Source of the DNA: Lentisphaerota bacterium
Lineage (GTDB): Bacteria > Verrucomicrobiota > Lentisphaeria > Victivallales > UBA1829
Length of the DNA: 43,800 nucleotides
Direction of reading: 5' to 3'
Assembly: GCA_015061565.1 (NCBI GenBank)
Contig: SUWI01000015.1
Location: 1 to 43,800 of the forward strand
The notes under the pieces: model-generated
Databases searched by the model: none
Seen by the model: the letters and a program-made list of their open reading frames with translations, nothing else
Told to the model about the DNA's origin: nothing
Shown: piece by piece, positions 26,342 through 34,800 of the stretch
Layout of the letters: every line of letters begins with the position of its first letter
How positions within the stretch are numbered: the stretch's first letter is position 1
Program-made: the position numbers and the translations under genes

Positions 26342-26440
26342 TACCTGCTGCGAGACTCGTGGACGGGTTGTCAGGTCTGAGGTAAAGGAGCCGCTATCCT
26401 CGGATGTTGGGCGCCCGGCAGGGCGGCTCGTCTTCTCTAT
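26342..26440 (+). ncRNA. Candidate structured small RNA, unassigned
   Basis: The 360 nt between tRNA-Cys and tRNA-Leu hold no credible gene. After a TATATT promoter the sequence is GC-rich and can form ACTCG/CGGGT near the 5' end and a long stem GAGCCGC/GCGGCTC (26389-26395 with 26423-26429) enclosing GGGCGCCC. The segment GTCAGGTC (26370-26377) followed by AGGAGCC weakly recalls the bacterial SRP RNA core, but the GGAA tetraloop and exact pairing are missing. The 3' end is unclear; a T7 run lies at about 26494-26500. I cannot identify it. Confidence 0.35.
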
Positions 26441-26523
26441 TTCTTCTTCATCAGTCAATAAGCGAATAGTTGAGCGGAAAGAAGACCGGGTGATGTTTTT
26501 TTGCAAAAAAATGAGAAATGAGC

Positions 26524-26552
26524 TTGACAAGCCGTGAAGGCGGGGTTATATT
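26524..26552 (+). promoter_or_regulatory. Promoter of tRNA-Leu
   Basis: A consensus TTGACA (26524-26529), exactly 17 nt and TATATT (26547-26552) lie 32 nt upstream of the tRNA. Confidence 0.78.
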
Positions 26553-26584
26553 ACCGGATATTCGATTGAAAAAGAATATGAAGT

Positions 26585-26668
26585 GCTCGGGTGGCGGAAT
26601 GGCAGACGCGCTAGCTTGAGGTGCTAGTGGAGCGATCCGTGGGAGTTCGAGTCTCCCCTCGAGCACCA
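26585..26668 (+). tRNA. tRNA-Leu (GAG)
   Basis: The acceptor GCTCGGG pairs with CTCGAGC, the discriminator is A and CCA is encoded. The anticodon stem CTAGC/GCTAG holds loop TTGAGGT (anticodon GAG). The long variable arm GGAGCGATCC identifies a class II tRNA. Six T follow at 26670-26675. Confidence 0.95.
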
Positions 26669-26762
26669 ATTTTTTGTTCAACCGGATAGAGCGCGGGAAG
26701 TTGATTTTCCGCATTGAAAAGCTTGACCATCGAAAAAAAATTGATTTTTTTTGATTTGAGAC

Positions 26763-26790
26763 TTGATTTTCAGAAATTTTGGAATATATT
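26763..26790 (+). promoter_or_regulatory. Promoter of tRNA-Thr and tuf
   Basis: TTGATT (26763-26768), 16 nt and TATATT (26785-26790) lie 43 nt before tRNA-Thr. An A/T-rich tract (26736-26762) upstream could serve as an UP element. Confidence 0.65.
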
Positions 26791-26833
26791 AAATGTCCGC
26801 TGTCATGAGATCCTGCGTTTCGGCAGCAATGTT

Positions 26834-26909
<76 letters not shown>

Positions 26910-27003
26910 TTTTTAATAAAAAGCAGTGAAAACGAAACGGTATTCAGAATAAACTGAAAACAAAACTGCCAAAGGGCGAATTGTCATCAAAGGAGGAAAC
27001 GAG

Positions 27004-28209
27004 ATGGCCAAGGAAAAATTTGTCAGAGAGAAACCGCACGTAAACGTCGGAACGATCGGTCACGTTGACCATGGTAAGACGACTCTTACCGCCGCAATCA
27101 CGCATGTTCAGAACCTGAAGGGATTGGCTGATTACATTCCTTACGATCAGGTTGCCAAGGCTTCCGAATCTCAGGGACGCCGCGACGCCACCAAGATTCT
27201 GACCATTGCAACTTCGCACGTGGAATATCAGACTGCCACCCGTCACTATGCACACGTCGACTGCCCTGGGCATGCTGACTATGTGAAGAACATGATCACC
27301 GGCGCCGCCCAGATGGACGGTGCGATCCTGGTCGTGAGCGCGGCTGACGGCCCGATGCCCCAGACCCGTGAGCACATCCTGCTGGCCAAACAGGTCGGCG
27401 TGCCCAAGATCGTCGTGTTCCTGAACAAAGTCGACCTGGCCGATGCCGAACTGCTCGACCTGGTTGAAATGGAAATCCGTGAACTGCTCGACAAATATGA
27501 TTTCGACGGCGACAACACCCCGATCATCCGCGGCGCTGCTTACCCGGCCCTGCAGGCGACCGATCCGAATGCTCCGGAATGCAAATGCATCCAGGAACTC
27601 ATGGACGCCATCGACACCTGGATTCCGGAACCCATGCGCGAAACCGACAAGCCGTTCCTGATGCCGATCGAAGACGTGTTCTCGATCGAAGGCCGCGGCA
27701 CCGTGGTTACCGGCCGTGTGGAACGCGGTGAAGTCCGCGTCGGCGATGCCTGCGAAATCGTCGGTCTGAGAGAAACCGCCAAGACCACGATCACCGGCGT
27801 CGAAATGTTCCGCAAGGAACTGGAAAGCGGCGTGGCCGGCGACAACATCGGCTGCCTGCTCCGCGGCACCAAGAAAGAAGAAGTCGAACGCGGCCAGGTC
27901 CTCGCGAAACCCGGCAGCATCACCCCGCATAAGAAATTCAAAGCTGAGATCTACGTGCTGAGCAAAGAAGAAGGCGGCCGTCACAAACCGTTCGTCTCCA
28001 ACTACAGACCTCAGTTCTATTTCAGAACCACCGACGTTACCGGCATCATCACCCTGCCGGAAGGCGTTCCGATGGTCATGCCTGGTGACAATGTGTCCAT
28101 CAGCGTCGAACTGATCGCCCCGATCGCAATGGAAAAGACCCAGCGCTTCGCTATCCGCGAAGGCGGCCGCACCGTTGCTTCCGGACGTGTTTCGGAAATC
28201 ATTGAGTAA
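27004..28209 (+). CDS. tuf: Elongation factor Tu
   Basis: This 401-residue GTPase delivers aminoacyl-tRNA to the ribosome. AAAGGAGG precedes the ATG. The G1 loop GHVDHGKTT (19-27), [19 protein letters not shown], and domains 2 and 3 ([38 protein letters not shown]) are normal. Switch I is not: between DQV (48-50) and SHVEY (71-75) it reads [20 protein letters not shown]. It lacks the usual RGITI sequence and is five residues longer than in E. coli, while keeping a Thr (T67) at the Mg-binding place. The DNA is in frame on both sides. It is transcribed with tRNA-Thr. Confidence 0.98.
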   Translation: MAKEKFVREKPHVNVGTIGHVDHGKTTLTAAITHVQNLKGLADYIPYDQVAKASESQGRRDATKILTIATSHVEYQTATRHYAHVDCPGHADYVKNMITGAAQMDGAILVVSAADGPMPQTREHILLAKQVGVPKIVVFLNKVDLADAELLDLVEMEIRELLDKYDFDGDNTPIIRGAAYPALQATDPNAPECKCIQELMDAIDTWIPEPMRETDKPFLMPIEDVFSIEGRGTVVTGRVERGEVRVGDACEIVGLRETAKTTITGVEMFRKELESGVAGDNIGCLLRGTKKEEVERGQVLAKPGSITPHKKFKAEIYVLSKEEGGRHKPFVSNYRPQFYFRTTDVTGIITLPEGVPMVMPGDNVSISVELIAPIAMEKTQRFAIREGGRTVASGRVSEIIE

Positions 28210-28232
28210 TTATTCAGTGGTTGAATGATCAG

Positions 28233-28263
28233 ATGCTCCCGTCTCTCCGGGCGGGAGCATTTT
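28233..28263 (+). terminator. Terminator or attenuator after tuf
   Basis: ATGCTCCCG (28233-28241) pairs with CGGGAGCAT (28252-28260), a 9-bp GC-rich stem ending in TTTT before AAC. The T-run is short, so some read-through into rpmG is likely; no separate rpmG promoter is evident. Confidence 0.65.
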
Positions 28264-28267
28264 AACA

Positions 28268-28290
28268 GCCTTCCGTATGGACTGGAAGGC
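28268..28290 (+). promoter_or_regulatory. Leader hairpin before rpmG
   Basis: GCCTTCC (28268-28274) pairs with GGAAGGC (28284-28290), directly before the AAGGTG ribosome binding site of rpmG. It could limit access to that site or stabilise the 5' end. Confidence 0.45.
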
Positions 28291-28303
28291 AAGGTGAAGT
28301 AAA

Positions 28304-28453
28304 ATGCGCGAAATCATTATTTTGGAATGCACTGAGTGCAAACGCAGAAATTATACCAGCACGAAGGAGAAAAAGAACACTCCCGGCCGTCTGGAAATCA
28401 AAAAATACTGCAAGTTTGACCGGAAGCACACAGTTCATAAAGAAACCAAGTAA
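28304..28453 (+). CDS. rpmG: 50S ribosomal protein L33
   Basis: This 49-residue protein starts [18 protein letters not shown], with AAGGTG 7 nt upstream. [11 protein letters not shown] and KHTVHKETK are diagnostic of L33. The zinc-ribbon form normally has two CxxC pairs. Here the first, CTEC, is intact, but the second reads CKFD, so one of four Cys is Asp. It lies between tuf and tRNA-Trp, the usual place before secE. Confidence 0.95.
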   Translation: MREIIILECTECKRRNYTSTKEKKNTPGRLEIKKYCKFDRKHTVHKETK

Positions 28454-28486
28454 TTTTCATGATTTGTTCCCGCAAGGGGCAAATAC

Positions 28487-28562
28487 AGGAGTGTAGCTCA
28501 GTTGGTAGAGCAGCGGTCTCCAAAACCGCAGGTCGTGAGTTCGAGCCTCGCCGCTCCTGCCA
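28487..28562 (+). tRNA. tRNA-Trp (CCA)
   Basis: Acceptor AGGAGTG/CGCTCCT, anticodon stem GCGGT/ACCGC with loop CTCCAAA (anticodon CCA), T-arm GTGAGTTCGAGCCTCGC, discriminator G and encoded CCA. It lies 33 nt after rpmG and directly before secE. Confidence 0.96.
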
Positions 28563-28597
28563 GTTTCAACTGACGGTCAGCTGAAACTGTTATTTTT
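28561..28597 (+). terminator. Terminator-like hairpin between tRNA-Trp and secE
   Basis: CAGTTTCA (28561-28568) pairs with TGAAACTG (28582-28589), with an inner CTGA/TCAG stem, followed by TTATTTTTG. The 5' arm starts in the CCA end of tRNA-Trp. With 48 nt before secE there is little room for a promoter, so it probably acts as a partial terminator or processing site. Confidence 0.65.
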
Positions 28598-28610
28598 GTA
28601 AGGAAAGGAT

Positions 28611-28817
28611 ATGCCTGAAATGGGCGCGGTAACAGAAAAAATCAGAACATTCATCCTGGAGACCCTGGATGAAATGCGGAAGAGCTCCTGGCCAACCAGG
28701 GATCAGCTGTTCGAATCGACGATTCTGGTGATTGTGGCATTGATCCTTTCAACAGTTTATCTCGCCGGGATCGATCAGATTTTGTTCAGAGCGGTGCGGT
28801 TTCTCACAACCTTCTGA
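28611..28817 (+). CDS. secE: Preprotein translocase subunit SecE
   Basis: This 68-residue protein has the short SecE form: an amphipathic segment with FILETLDEMRKSSWPTRDQLFEST, then one membrane helix (about 39-58, ILVIVALILSTVYLAGI). AAGGAAAGGAT precedes the ATG at 28611. It stabilises SecY in the translocon. The place between tRNA-Trp and nusG is the standard one. Confidence 0.92.
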   Translation: MPEMGAVTEKIRTFILETLDEMRKSSWPTRDQLFESTILVIVALILSTVYLAGIDQILFRAVRFLTTF

Positions 28818-28874
28818 TGTCCGCTGCTGAAAAACTTATAAATTTATGTAAAGAAACGGGAGTTCGATTGGATT

Positions 28875-29450
28875 ATGGATCATGCAGGTGAGGGTCGGTG
28901 GTATATTCTGAATACGCTTACACAATACGAGAAGCGGGTAAGTACGGCCATCCAGCGTCAAATCAGTCTTGACGATCCCGCGATTCCGGTTTTCGAAGTT
29001 CAGTATCCGCTGGAGAAAACGGTTGAGAAACGCAATGGCAAGACCCGTACGGTTGAGCGTAGATTTTTCCCAGGCTACGTCTTTGTCCGGATGAAACTCT
29101 ATCATGATGATCCGGGGGCCGACGGAAAACCGCAGCTGAATGAAAACGTGTGGAATTTCATTCAGGGGATCCGCGGGGTTTCCCGGATCGGCGGCGAAAT
29201 GTCCGATGAAGAAGTTGCCATGTGGATCTCGATTCCCGGCGCAACCGATGCTGCCCCGCTGCCGACCGCCCGTCCCCAGTTCAATGTGGGCGATCAGGTC
29301 GAAATCGTGGACGGACCCTTTACCGGATTCAAGGCGGATATCAAAGAGATCGATGTGGAACGGGGCTTCCTGCAGGTGGAAATTCAGGTTTTCCAGCGTG
29401 CCACTCCGGTCCAGCTTGAGTTCGGACAGGTCGAAAAAGTAGTTGAATGA
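28875..29450 (+). CDS. nusG: Transcription termination/antitermination protein NusG
   Basis: This 191-residue protein has an NGN domain (about 8-115: GRWYILNTLTQYEKRV, RRFFPGYVFVRMKL, WNFIQGIRGVSRIGG) and a C-terminal KOW domain (about 135-190: FNVGDQVEIVDGPFTGFKADIKEID). GGGAG lies about 11 nt upstream. It binds RNA polymerase at the RpoC clamp helices and links it to the ribosome or Rho. It follows secE by 57 nt. Confidence 0.95.
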   Translation: MDHAGEGRWYILNTLTQYEKRVSTAIQRQISLDDPAIPVFEVQYPLEKTVEKRNGKTRTVERRFFPGYVFVRMKLYHDDPGADGKPQLNENVWNFIQGIRGVSRIGGEMSDEEVAMWISIPGATDAAPLPTARPQFNVGDQVEIVDGPFTGFKADIKEIDVERGFLQVEIQVFQRATPVQLEFGQVEKVVE

Positions 29451-29467
29451 ATTTTGGAGTCCAGGCA

Positions 29468-29557
29468 GGCGGTTGAGGAATTCCTCCGCCGAGACTCGTG
29501 CATATAAATTATGACATCGCAATGGTGGGAGATTCCCTGCCGGTCGTACCATCTTGC
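29468..29557 (+). promoter_or_regulatory. rplK leader with L1-type operator
   Basis: Between nusG and rplK, GCAATGGT (29519-29526) pairs with ACCATCTTGC (29548-29557), leaving two bases bulged, around GGGAG and CGT. The GGTGGGAG...TACCA sequence copies the L1-binding site of 23S rRNA, the known basis for L1 autoregulation of L11-L1 operons. A second hairpin, GGCG/CGCC with GAGG/CCTC, lies at 29468-29490. Confidence 0.62.
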
Positions 29558-29574
29558 GGAGTATGGAGGAACAA

Positions 29575-30003
29575 ATGGCGAAAAAGGTAACAGCGGAGAT
29601 TCGTCTGCAGATTCCTGCGGGAGCGGCCAATCCGGCTCCCCCGGTCGGTCCTGCCCTTGGTCAGGCCGGCGTCAACATCATGGAATTCTGCAAACGTTTC
29701 AATGCCGCTACTCAATCACAGGCCGGGATGATCATTCCGGTGGTGATTACCGTCTACCAGGATCGTTCTTTTGACTTCATCACCAAATCTCCGCCGGCTC
29801 CTGTGCTGATCAAGAAGCTGGCGAATGTTGCCAGCGGGGCGAAAACGCCCGGCCGTGAAACGGCTGGAAAGATTACCCGCTCGCAAATCAAGCAGATTGT
29901 GGAAATGAAGAAGAAAGACATCAACGCCCGTACCGAGGCCGCCGCGATGAGGATCATCGAAGGAACGGCCAGAAGCATGGGAATTGAGGTGGTCGATGGG
30001 TAA
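29575..30003 (+). CDS. rplK: 50S ribosomal protein L11
   Basis: This 142-residue protein starts [22 protein letters not shown] precedes ATG 29575, which is preferred to an ATG seven codons upstream. [22 protein letters not shown] and the C-terminal RNA-binding domain ([24 protein letters not shown]) are standard. It forms the GTPase-associated centre with 23S rRNA. Its stop overlaps the rplA start by 8 nt. Confidence 0.97.
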   Translation: MAKKVTAEIRLQIPAGAANPAPPVGPALGQAGVNIMEFCKRFNAATQSQAGMIIPVVITVYQDRSFDFITKSPPAPVLIKKLANVASGAKTPGRETAGKITRSQIKQIVEMKKKDINARTEAAAMRIIEGTARSMGIEVVDG

Positions 30004-30700
30004 GAAAAGTAAACTTTACAGAGCCCAGATGGAGAAAGTCGACCGCAGTGTTCTGATGACGCTGCTGGATGCGATGAAACTCCTCAAAGAGCTCCCGCAG
30101 CCCAAGTTTGATCAGACTGTCGAGCTGTCATTCCGGCTGGGTGTCGATCCCAAGCAGACCGACCAGACTGTCCGCGGCGCGCTGCCCCTTCCGAAAGGAA
30201 CCGGCAAATCGGTCGCCGTCTGTGTCATCACGGACAATGCCGATCTGCAGAAGGCGGCTACCGACGCCGGTGCGGATTTTGTCGGGTTTGAAGACATCAT
30301 CGAAAAGGTGAAAGGCGGCTGGGTCGATTTTGACGTGCTCATCGCTTCCCCGTCTGCCATGCCCAAAGTCCGTCCTCTGGGACGTCAGCTCGGTCCGAAA
30401 GGACTGATGCCGAATCCCAAGACCGGAACCGTTACGGATGCGATCGGCAAAGCGGTCGGCGAAGCCAAAGCCGGACGTGTCGAATTCCGTGCCGACAAAG
30501 GCGCCTGCGTTCAGATCCCGATCGGGAAACTGTCTTTCAAGGCGGAAGATCTGGAAGAGAACGGCAAGGCGGTTATTGCCGCACTGGTCAAAGCCAAACC
30601 GGCTTCGGCGAAGGGTGCCTATTTCCTGAGCTGCACGGTTTCCGCGACCATGACTCCGGGCATCAAAGTCGATCCCCGCACCTTAGTGACAAAGGAGTAA
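29996..30700 (+). CDS. rplA: 50S ribosomal protein L1
   Basis: This 234-residue protein starts [11 protein letters not shown] at 29996 inside the end of rplK, with GAGGTGG upstream, so the two are translationally coupled. [21 protein letters not shown] and the [13 protein letters not shown] region are diagnostic of L1. It is a stalk protein and the likely repressor acting at the leader before rplK. Confidence 0.97.
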   Translation: MGKKSKLYRAQMEKVDRSVLMTLLDAMKLLKELPQPKFDQTVELSFRLGVDPKQTDQTVRGALPLPKGTGKSVAVCVITDNADLQKAATDAGADFVGFEDIIEKVKGGWVDFDVLIASPSAMPKVRPLGRQLGPKGLMPNPKTGTVTDAIGKAVGEAKAGRVEFRADKGACVQIPIGKLSFKAEDLEENGKAVIAALVKAKPASAKGAYFLSCTVSATMTPGIKVDPRTLVTKE

Positions 30701-30703
30701 AAA

Positions 30704-31252
30704 ATGACTGCAGAAAGAACTAGAAGATCTGAAAAGATCCAGATGTTTGATGATGTGGCGAAGCTCCTGGTCGGTGCCGGATATATTTACTTTGTGTCCT
30801 ACAAAGGTTTGAAGAGCAAGGAATTTTCCGATTTCCGCAATGATTTGGCCAAATGCGAAGCGGAATGCCATGTTCTGAAAAACCGGTTGATCCGGAAAGT
30901 CGCCGAAGCGAACGGAATGGATGCGCTGGCCGGCCTGAAGCTGACCGGTGACACTGCGGTGATCGTTGGCAAGGGTGATGCCGGCCAGGTTGCCAAAGTG
31001 ATCGAAACCTTCATGAAATCCACGAAGGATCTGATCGCTCCGAAAGCGGGCTTCTACGATGGCGCCCTGCTGAGCAAAAATGATGTCCTCGCGATCGCGG
31101 CTCTGCCGTCCAAGGATGCCCTTCGTGCTCAGCTGCTCGGACTGCTCAATGCGGTTCCGACTGGTCTCGTAAGAGTGCTGAATGCGAAAGTCTCGAGCAT
31201 TGTCAATGTTGTCAATGCCTACAAAAACAAGCTTGAAAAAGAAGCGAATTGA
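30704..31252 (+). CDS. rplJ: 50S ribosomal protein L10
   Basis: This 182-residue protein starts 3 nt after rplA, with AAAGGAG overlapping the rplA stop. The N-terminal rRNA-binding domain (YIYFVSYKGLKSKEFSDFRNDL, VLKNRLIRKVAE) is followed by a C-terminal helix that binds L7/L12 dimers. Because only 3 nt separate it from rplA, the separate L10 leader seen in many bacteria cannot lie here. Confidence 0.95.
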   Translation: MTAERTRRSEKIQMFDDVAKLLVGAGYIYFVSYKGLKSKEFSDFRNDLAKCEAECHVLKNRLIRKVAEANGMDALAGLKLTGDTAVIVGKGDAGQVAKVIETFMKSTKDLIAPKAGFYDGALLSKNDVLAIAALPSKDALRAQLLGLLNAVPTGLVRVLNAKVSSIVNVVNAYKNKLEKEAN

Positions 31253-31280
31253 AACAATTTCATAATACGGAGGTCTTAAA

Positions 31281-31688
31281 ATGACTGAACAAGCTAACGT
31301 TGAAGTTTCGCCGGAAATGGAACAGTTCATTTCCTATGTGGAAAAACTTTCTGTTCTGGAGCTCTCCAAACTGGTGAAGGCTCTGGAAGACAGACTGGGT
31401 GTCAGTGCTGCGGCGCCGGTTGCGGTTGCAGCTGCTGCTCCGGGCGGTGCCGCCCCGGCTGCCGCTGCTGAAGAGCAGACGGAATTCACGGTTGTCCTGG
31501 CCGATGTCGGTGCCAGCAAGATCAACGTGATCAAAGAAGTCCGGACCATCACCGGCCTGGGTCTGATCGATGCCAAGAAACTGGTTGAGGAAGCTCCGAA
31601 GCCGGTCAAGGAAGGCATCAGCAAAGACGAAGCCAACAAGATCAAAGAACAGCTTGAAAAAGCTGGCGCAAAAGTCGAAATCAAGTAA
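31281..31688 (+). CDS. rplL: 50S ribosomal protein L7/L12
   Basis: This 135-residue protein has an N-terminal dimerisation domain ([24 protein letters not shown]), an Ala/Gly/Pro hinge (about 44-72) and the factor-binding C-terminal domain ([43 protein letters not shown]). CGGAGG lies upstream. It is the stalk protein that recruits EF-Tu and EF-G. Confidence 0.97.
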   Translation: MTEQANVEVSPEMEQFISYVEKLSVLELSKLVKALEDRLGVSAAAPVAVAAAAPGGAAPAAAAEEQTEFTVVLADVGASKINVIKEVRTITGLGLIDAKKLVEEAPKPVKEGISKDEANKIKEQLEKAGAKVEIK

Positions 31689-31722
31689 TTTGGCTCACCG
31701 GTATTTTGCCGGAATTGGCAAT

Positions 31723-31783
31723 GCGGGGTTCTCTTTCCCGATTTTTGAGGTGAAAGAGAGCTTCCGCGTTCCTGTGTTTTTTT
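31723..31783 (+). terminator. rplL-rpoB attenuator and likely RNase III-type stem
   Basis: About 15 bp form between 31723-31737 (GCGGGGTTCTCTTTC) and 31752-31767 (GAAAGAGAGCTTCCGC, one bulge), followed after 8 nt by a T7 run (31777-31783). The rplL-rpoB gap of E. coli also holds an attenuator and an RNase III site. This one may set the lower expression of rpoBC relative to the ribosomal genes. Confidence 0.65.
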
Positions 31784-31786
31784 ATA

Positions 31787-31840
31787 AATCCGCGGTTATA
31801 GGCCGCCTGCGGATTGCGCGGGATCAATTTGATTCCCGCG
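31787..31840 (+). promoter_or_regulatory. Two further hairpins in the rpoB leader
   Basis: AATCCGC (31787-31793) pairs with GCGGATT (31809-31815), and CGCGGGA (31817-31823) with TCCCGCG (31834-31840), the latter extended by ATCA/TGAT-like pairing. Neither has a T-run; they may stabilise the processed rpoB leader. Confidence 0.45.
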
Positions 31841-31885
31841 TTGTGACAAGTCAGCTCATCCCAACCACAATGACAGGGTGGAATA

Positions 31886-34800
31886 ATGCCTGAACGCGTT
31901 AATTTTGGAAAATTGAGAGAAGTTCTGGAGATGCCTGATCTGATTGGAAGTCAGATCGATTCTTACAAAGCTTTTCTTCAGATGGACACCGACCCCAAAC
32001 AAAGAAAGAATCAGGGCCTCCAGGAAGTTTTTAATGAAGTTTTCCCGTTGGAAGGCTATGACAAACACTTGGAGTTTGTTGCTTATTACATCACTCCTCC
32101 CAAAAAAGATGTAGTGGATTGTATAAAAGACGGTTTATCATATAATGCTACTTTGAGCGTAGAGTTCAACCTGAAAGACAAAGATGCCGTTATCAATGAA
32201 ATCGTTCCGTTGAGTGAGATCCCCATGATGACAGACCGGGGCACTTTCATCATTAACGGAGCCGAACGCGTGATCATCAGTCAGCTCCATCGTTCGCCCG
32301 GAATCTGTTTTGAAAAAAGCCGTCATTCCACCGGGCGCAGCCTTTACTCCTACAGAATTATCCCGGACCGCGGTTCCTGGATGGAAGTGCAGTTCGATAT
32401 CAACGACCGTATATATATTTACCTCGACCGGCAGCGCCGCCGCCGCAAGTTTTTGATTTCCACTTTCCTGCGGGCGATCGGTTTCGACACCAACCGCGAC
32501 ATGATCGGCGCAGCTTATCAGATCAAGACCATGACTCCGGCCCAGCTGCTCAAAGCCGGTGATGTCAAAGTTTATTGGACAATCGATCCGGTTATGGCTC
32601 CGGACGGCAATTACCTGCTGGACGCCTGCCATCAGCTGACTGTCGAAGACGTCCGTCTCCTCAGCGATGCGAAAGTCAAAAATGTCGAGCTGGCCTATGT
32701 TCCCGACGGTGACCATTATCTGATCAACTGCATCGCGGCCGATCCTTCCACAACGCCGGAAGACGCTCTGCGTGAAATCTACAAGAAAATGCGTCCCAGC
32801 GATCCTGCCAGCGTCAACAACGCACGTCAGCTGATCAAGCATACTTTCTTTGACAACAAGCGCTATGATCTGGGGACCGTCGGACGGTTCAAACTGAATG
32901 AACGGCTCGGTCTGAATTTCCCGCTTACGTTCCGCACGCTGGACAAGACCGATCTGATGGAAGCGACCAAGCTGCTGATGAAACTGCGCAACAAAGCGGC
33001 ACCGACGGATGATATCGACCATCTCGGCAACCGCCGCGTCCGGACTGTCGGCGAGCTGCTGCAGAACCATTGCCGCGTCGGTCTTTACCGCACCGACCGT
33101 CTTTTCCATGAAAAGATGACCAATCAGACGCAGCCTGCCGACGGCAATGCGAACCTGACTCCGAGCAAACTGATCAATCCGAAAGCTTTCAGCGGAGTCA
33201 TCCGTGATTTCTTTGCACGCAATCAGTTGTCGCAGTTCATGGATCAGACCAATCCGCTGTCGGAACTGACCAATAAGCGCCGTCTGAGCGCCCTGGGGCC
33301 CGGCGGCTTGAGCCGTGACCGTGCCGGATTTGAAGTCCGCGACGTGCATACCAGCCACTATGGCCGCATCTGCCCGATCGAAACACCTGAAGGTCCGAAT
33401 ATCGGTCTGATCTCCTCCATGTCGCTTTATGCGAAAATCAACGAATACGGTTTCCTGGAAACGCCTTACCGCCGCGTGGTGGATGGCGTTGTCACCGATG
33501 AGATCGATTATCTGACGGCTGACAAAGAGGAGAATTTCATTATTGCGCAGGCCAATGCTCCCCTGGATGAGAACGGCCGGTTCATCAATAAGATGGCGAT
33601 GACCCGTCAATACGGCGATTCGGCCGAACGTCCCACGGCGGACGTCAAGTACATGGACGTGTCGCCCAAGCAGCTCGTCAGCGCTGCGGCGGCGTGCATT
33701 CCGTTCCTGGAACACGACGATGCCAACCGCGCTCTGATGGGATCGAACATGCAGCGCCAGGCGGTGCCTCTGCTGGTGACCGAGTCTCCTTATGTCGGAA
33801 CCGGCATGGAACGCAAAGTCGCGGTGGATTCCCGTGCGGTGATTTCGGCTCGGGCCGATGGTATTGTGGCCGAGGTTTCCGCCTCGCAGATCGTTACCAC
33901 GACCGACGGCAAGCCGTTGGACAAGACGGCTGATCCGGAGCCGCAGGTTTACAAGCTGATCAAATTCCTGCGCACGAATGCGGGCACCTGCATCAACCAG
34001 CGGCCGATCGTCAAACATGGACAGGCTGTCAAGAAAGGCGATTCCATTGCCGATGGTGCGGCCACTTCGCAAGGCGAGCTGGCGCTCGGCAAAAACGTTT
34101 TTGTGGCTTTCATGCCGTGGTGCGGCTACAATTTCGAAGATGCTATCGTCCTCAGCGAACGTCTGGTCAAGGAGGATGTTTTCACCAGTATTCACATCGA
34201 TGAATTCGAGATCACCAGCCGGGATACGAAACTCGGGCCGGAAGAGATCACCTGCGATATCCCGAATGTCAGCGAAGATCTGCTGAAGAATCTCGGTGTT
34301 GACGGTGTGGTCCGCCTGGGCGTGGAAGTCAAGCCCGGCGATATCCTGGTCGGCAAGATCACCCCGAAATCCGAATCGGAACTGGCCCCGGAAGAACGTC
34401 TCCTCCGCGCCATCTTCGGTGAAAAAGCCGCTGATGTGAAAGATTCCAGCCTTTATGTCCAGAGCGGCAAAGGCGGTGTGGTCATGGATGTCCGGGTCGA
34501 ACATGCCAAAGATCCGAACCGTCAGACCTTGACCAATCAGGATAAGAAGAAACACACCAAACGGGTGAAAGACACTTACAAGGCGGAACGTGCCGCTCTG
34601 GTCGAAGAACTGGTGGGAAAACTGGAAGCCATTCTGTTCCAGCAGAAACTGCCGTATCCGATCTATGACGGTTCATCCGCCAAACCGGATGCCATTCTGA
34701 TTTCCTCCAACCGGAAAGTCACCCGTCCTTCCATCATCAAGCTGGCGAACCAGTATAATTCTTTCCGCATGGAAGATTGCACGATGAAAGATTCGATCAT

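Noticed and set aside
26342-26440. Firm SRP RNA assignment
   Set aside because: GTCAGGTC is present, but the GGAA tetraloop and the pairing around it are missing, so it is listed only as an unassigned candidate.
32138-34555. An 805-codon open frame opposite rpoB
   Set aside because: Antisense shadow of rpoB with no recognisable domain; the same strand bias explains it.
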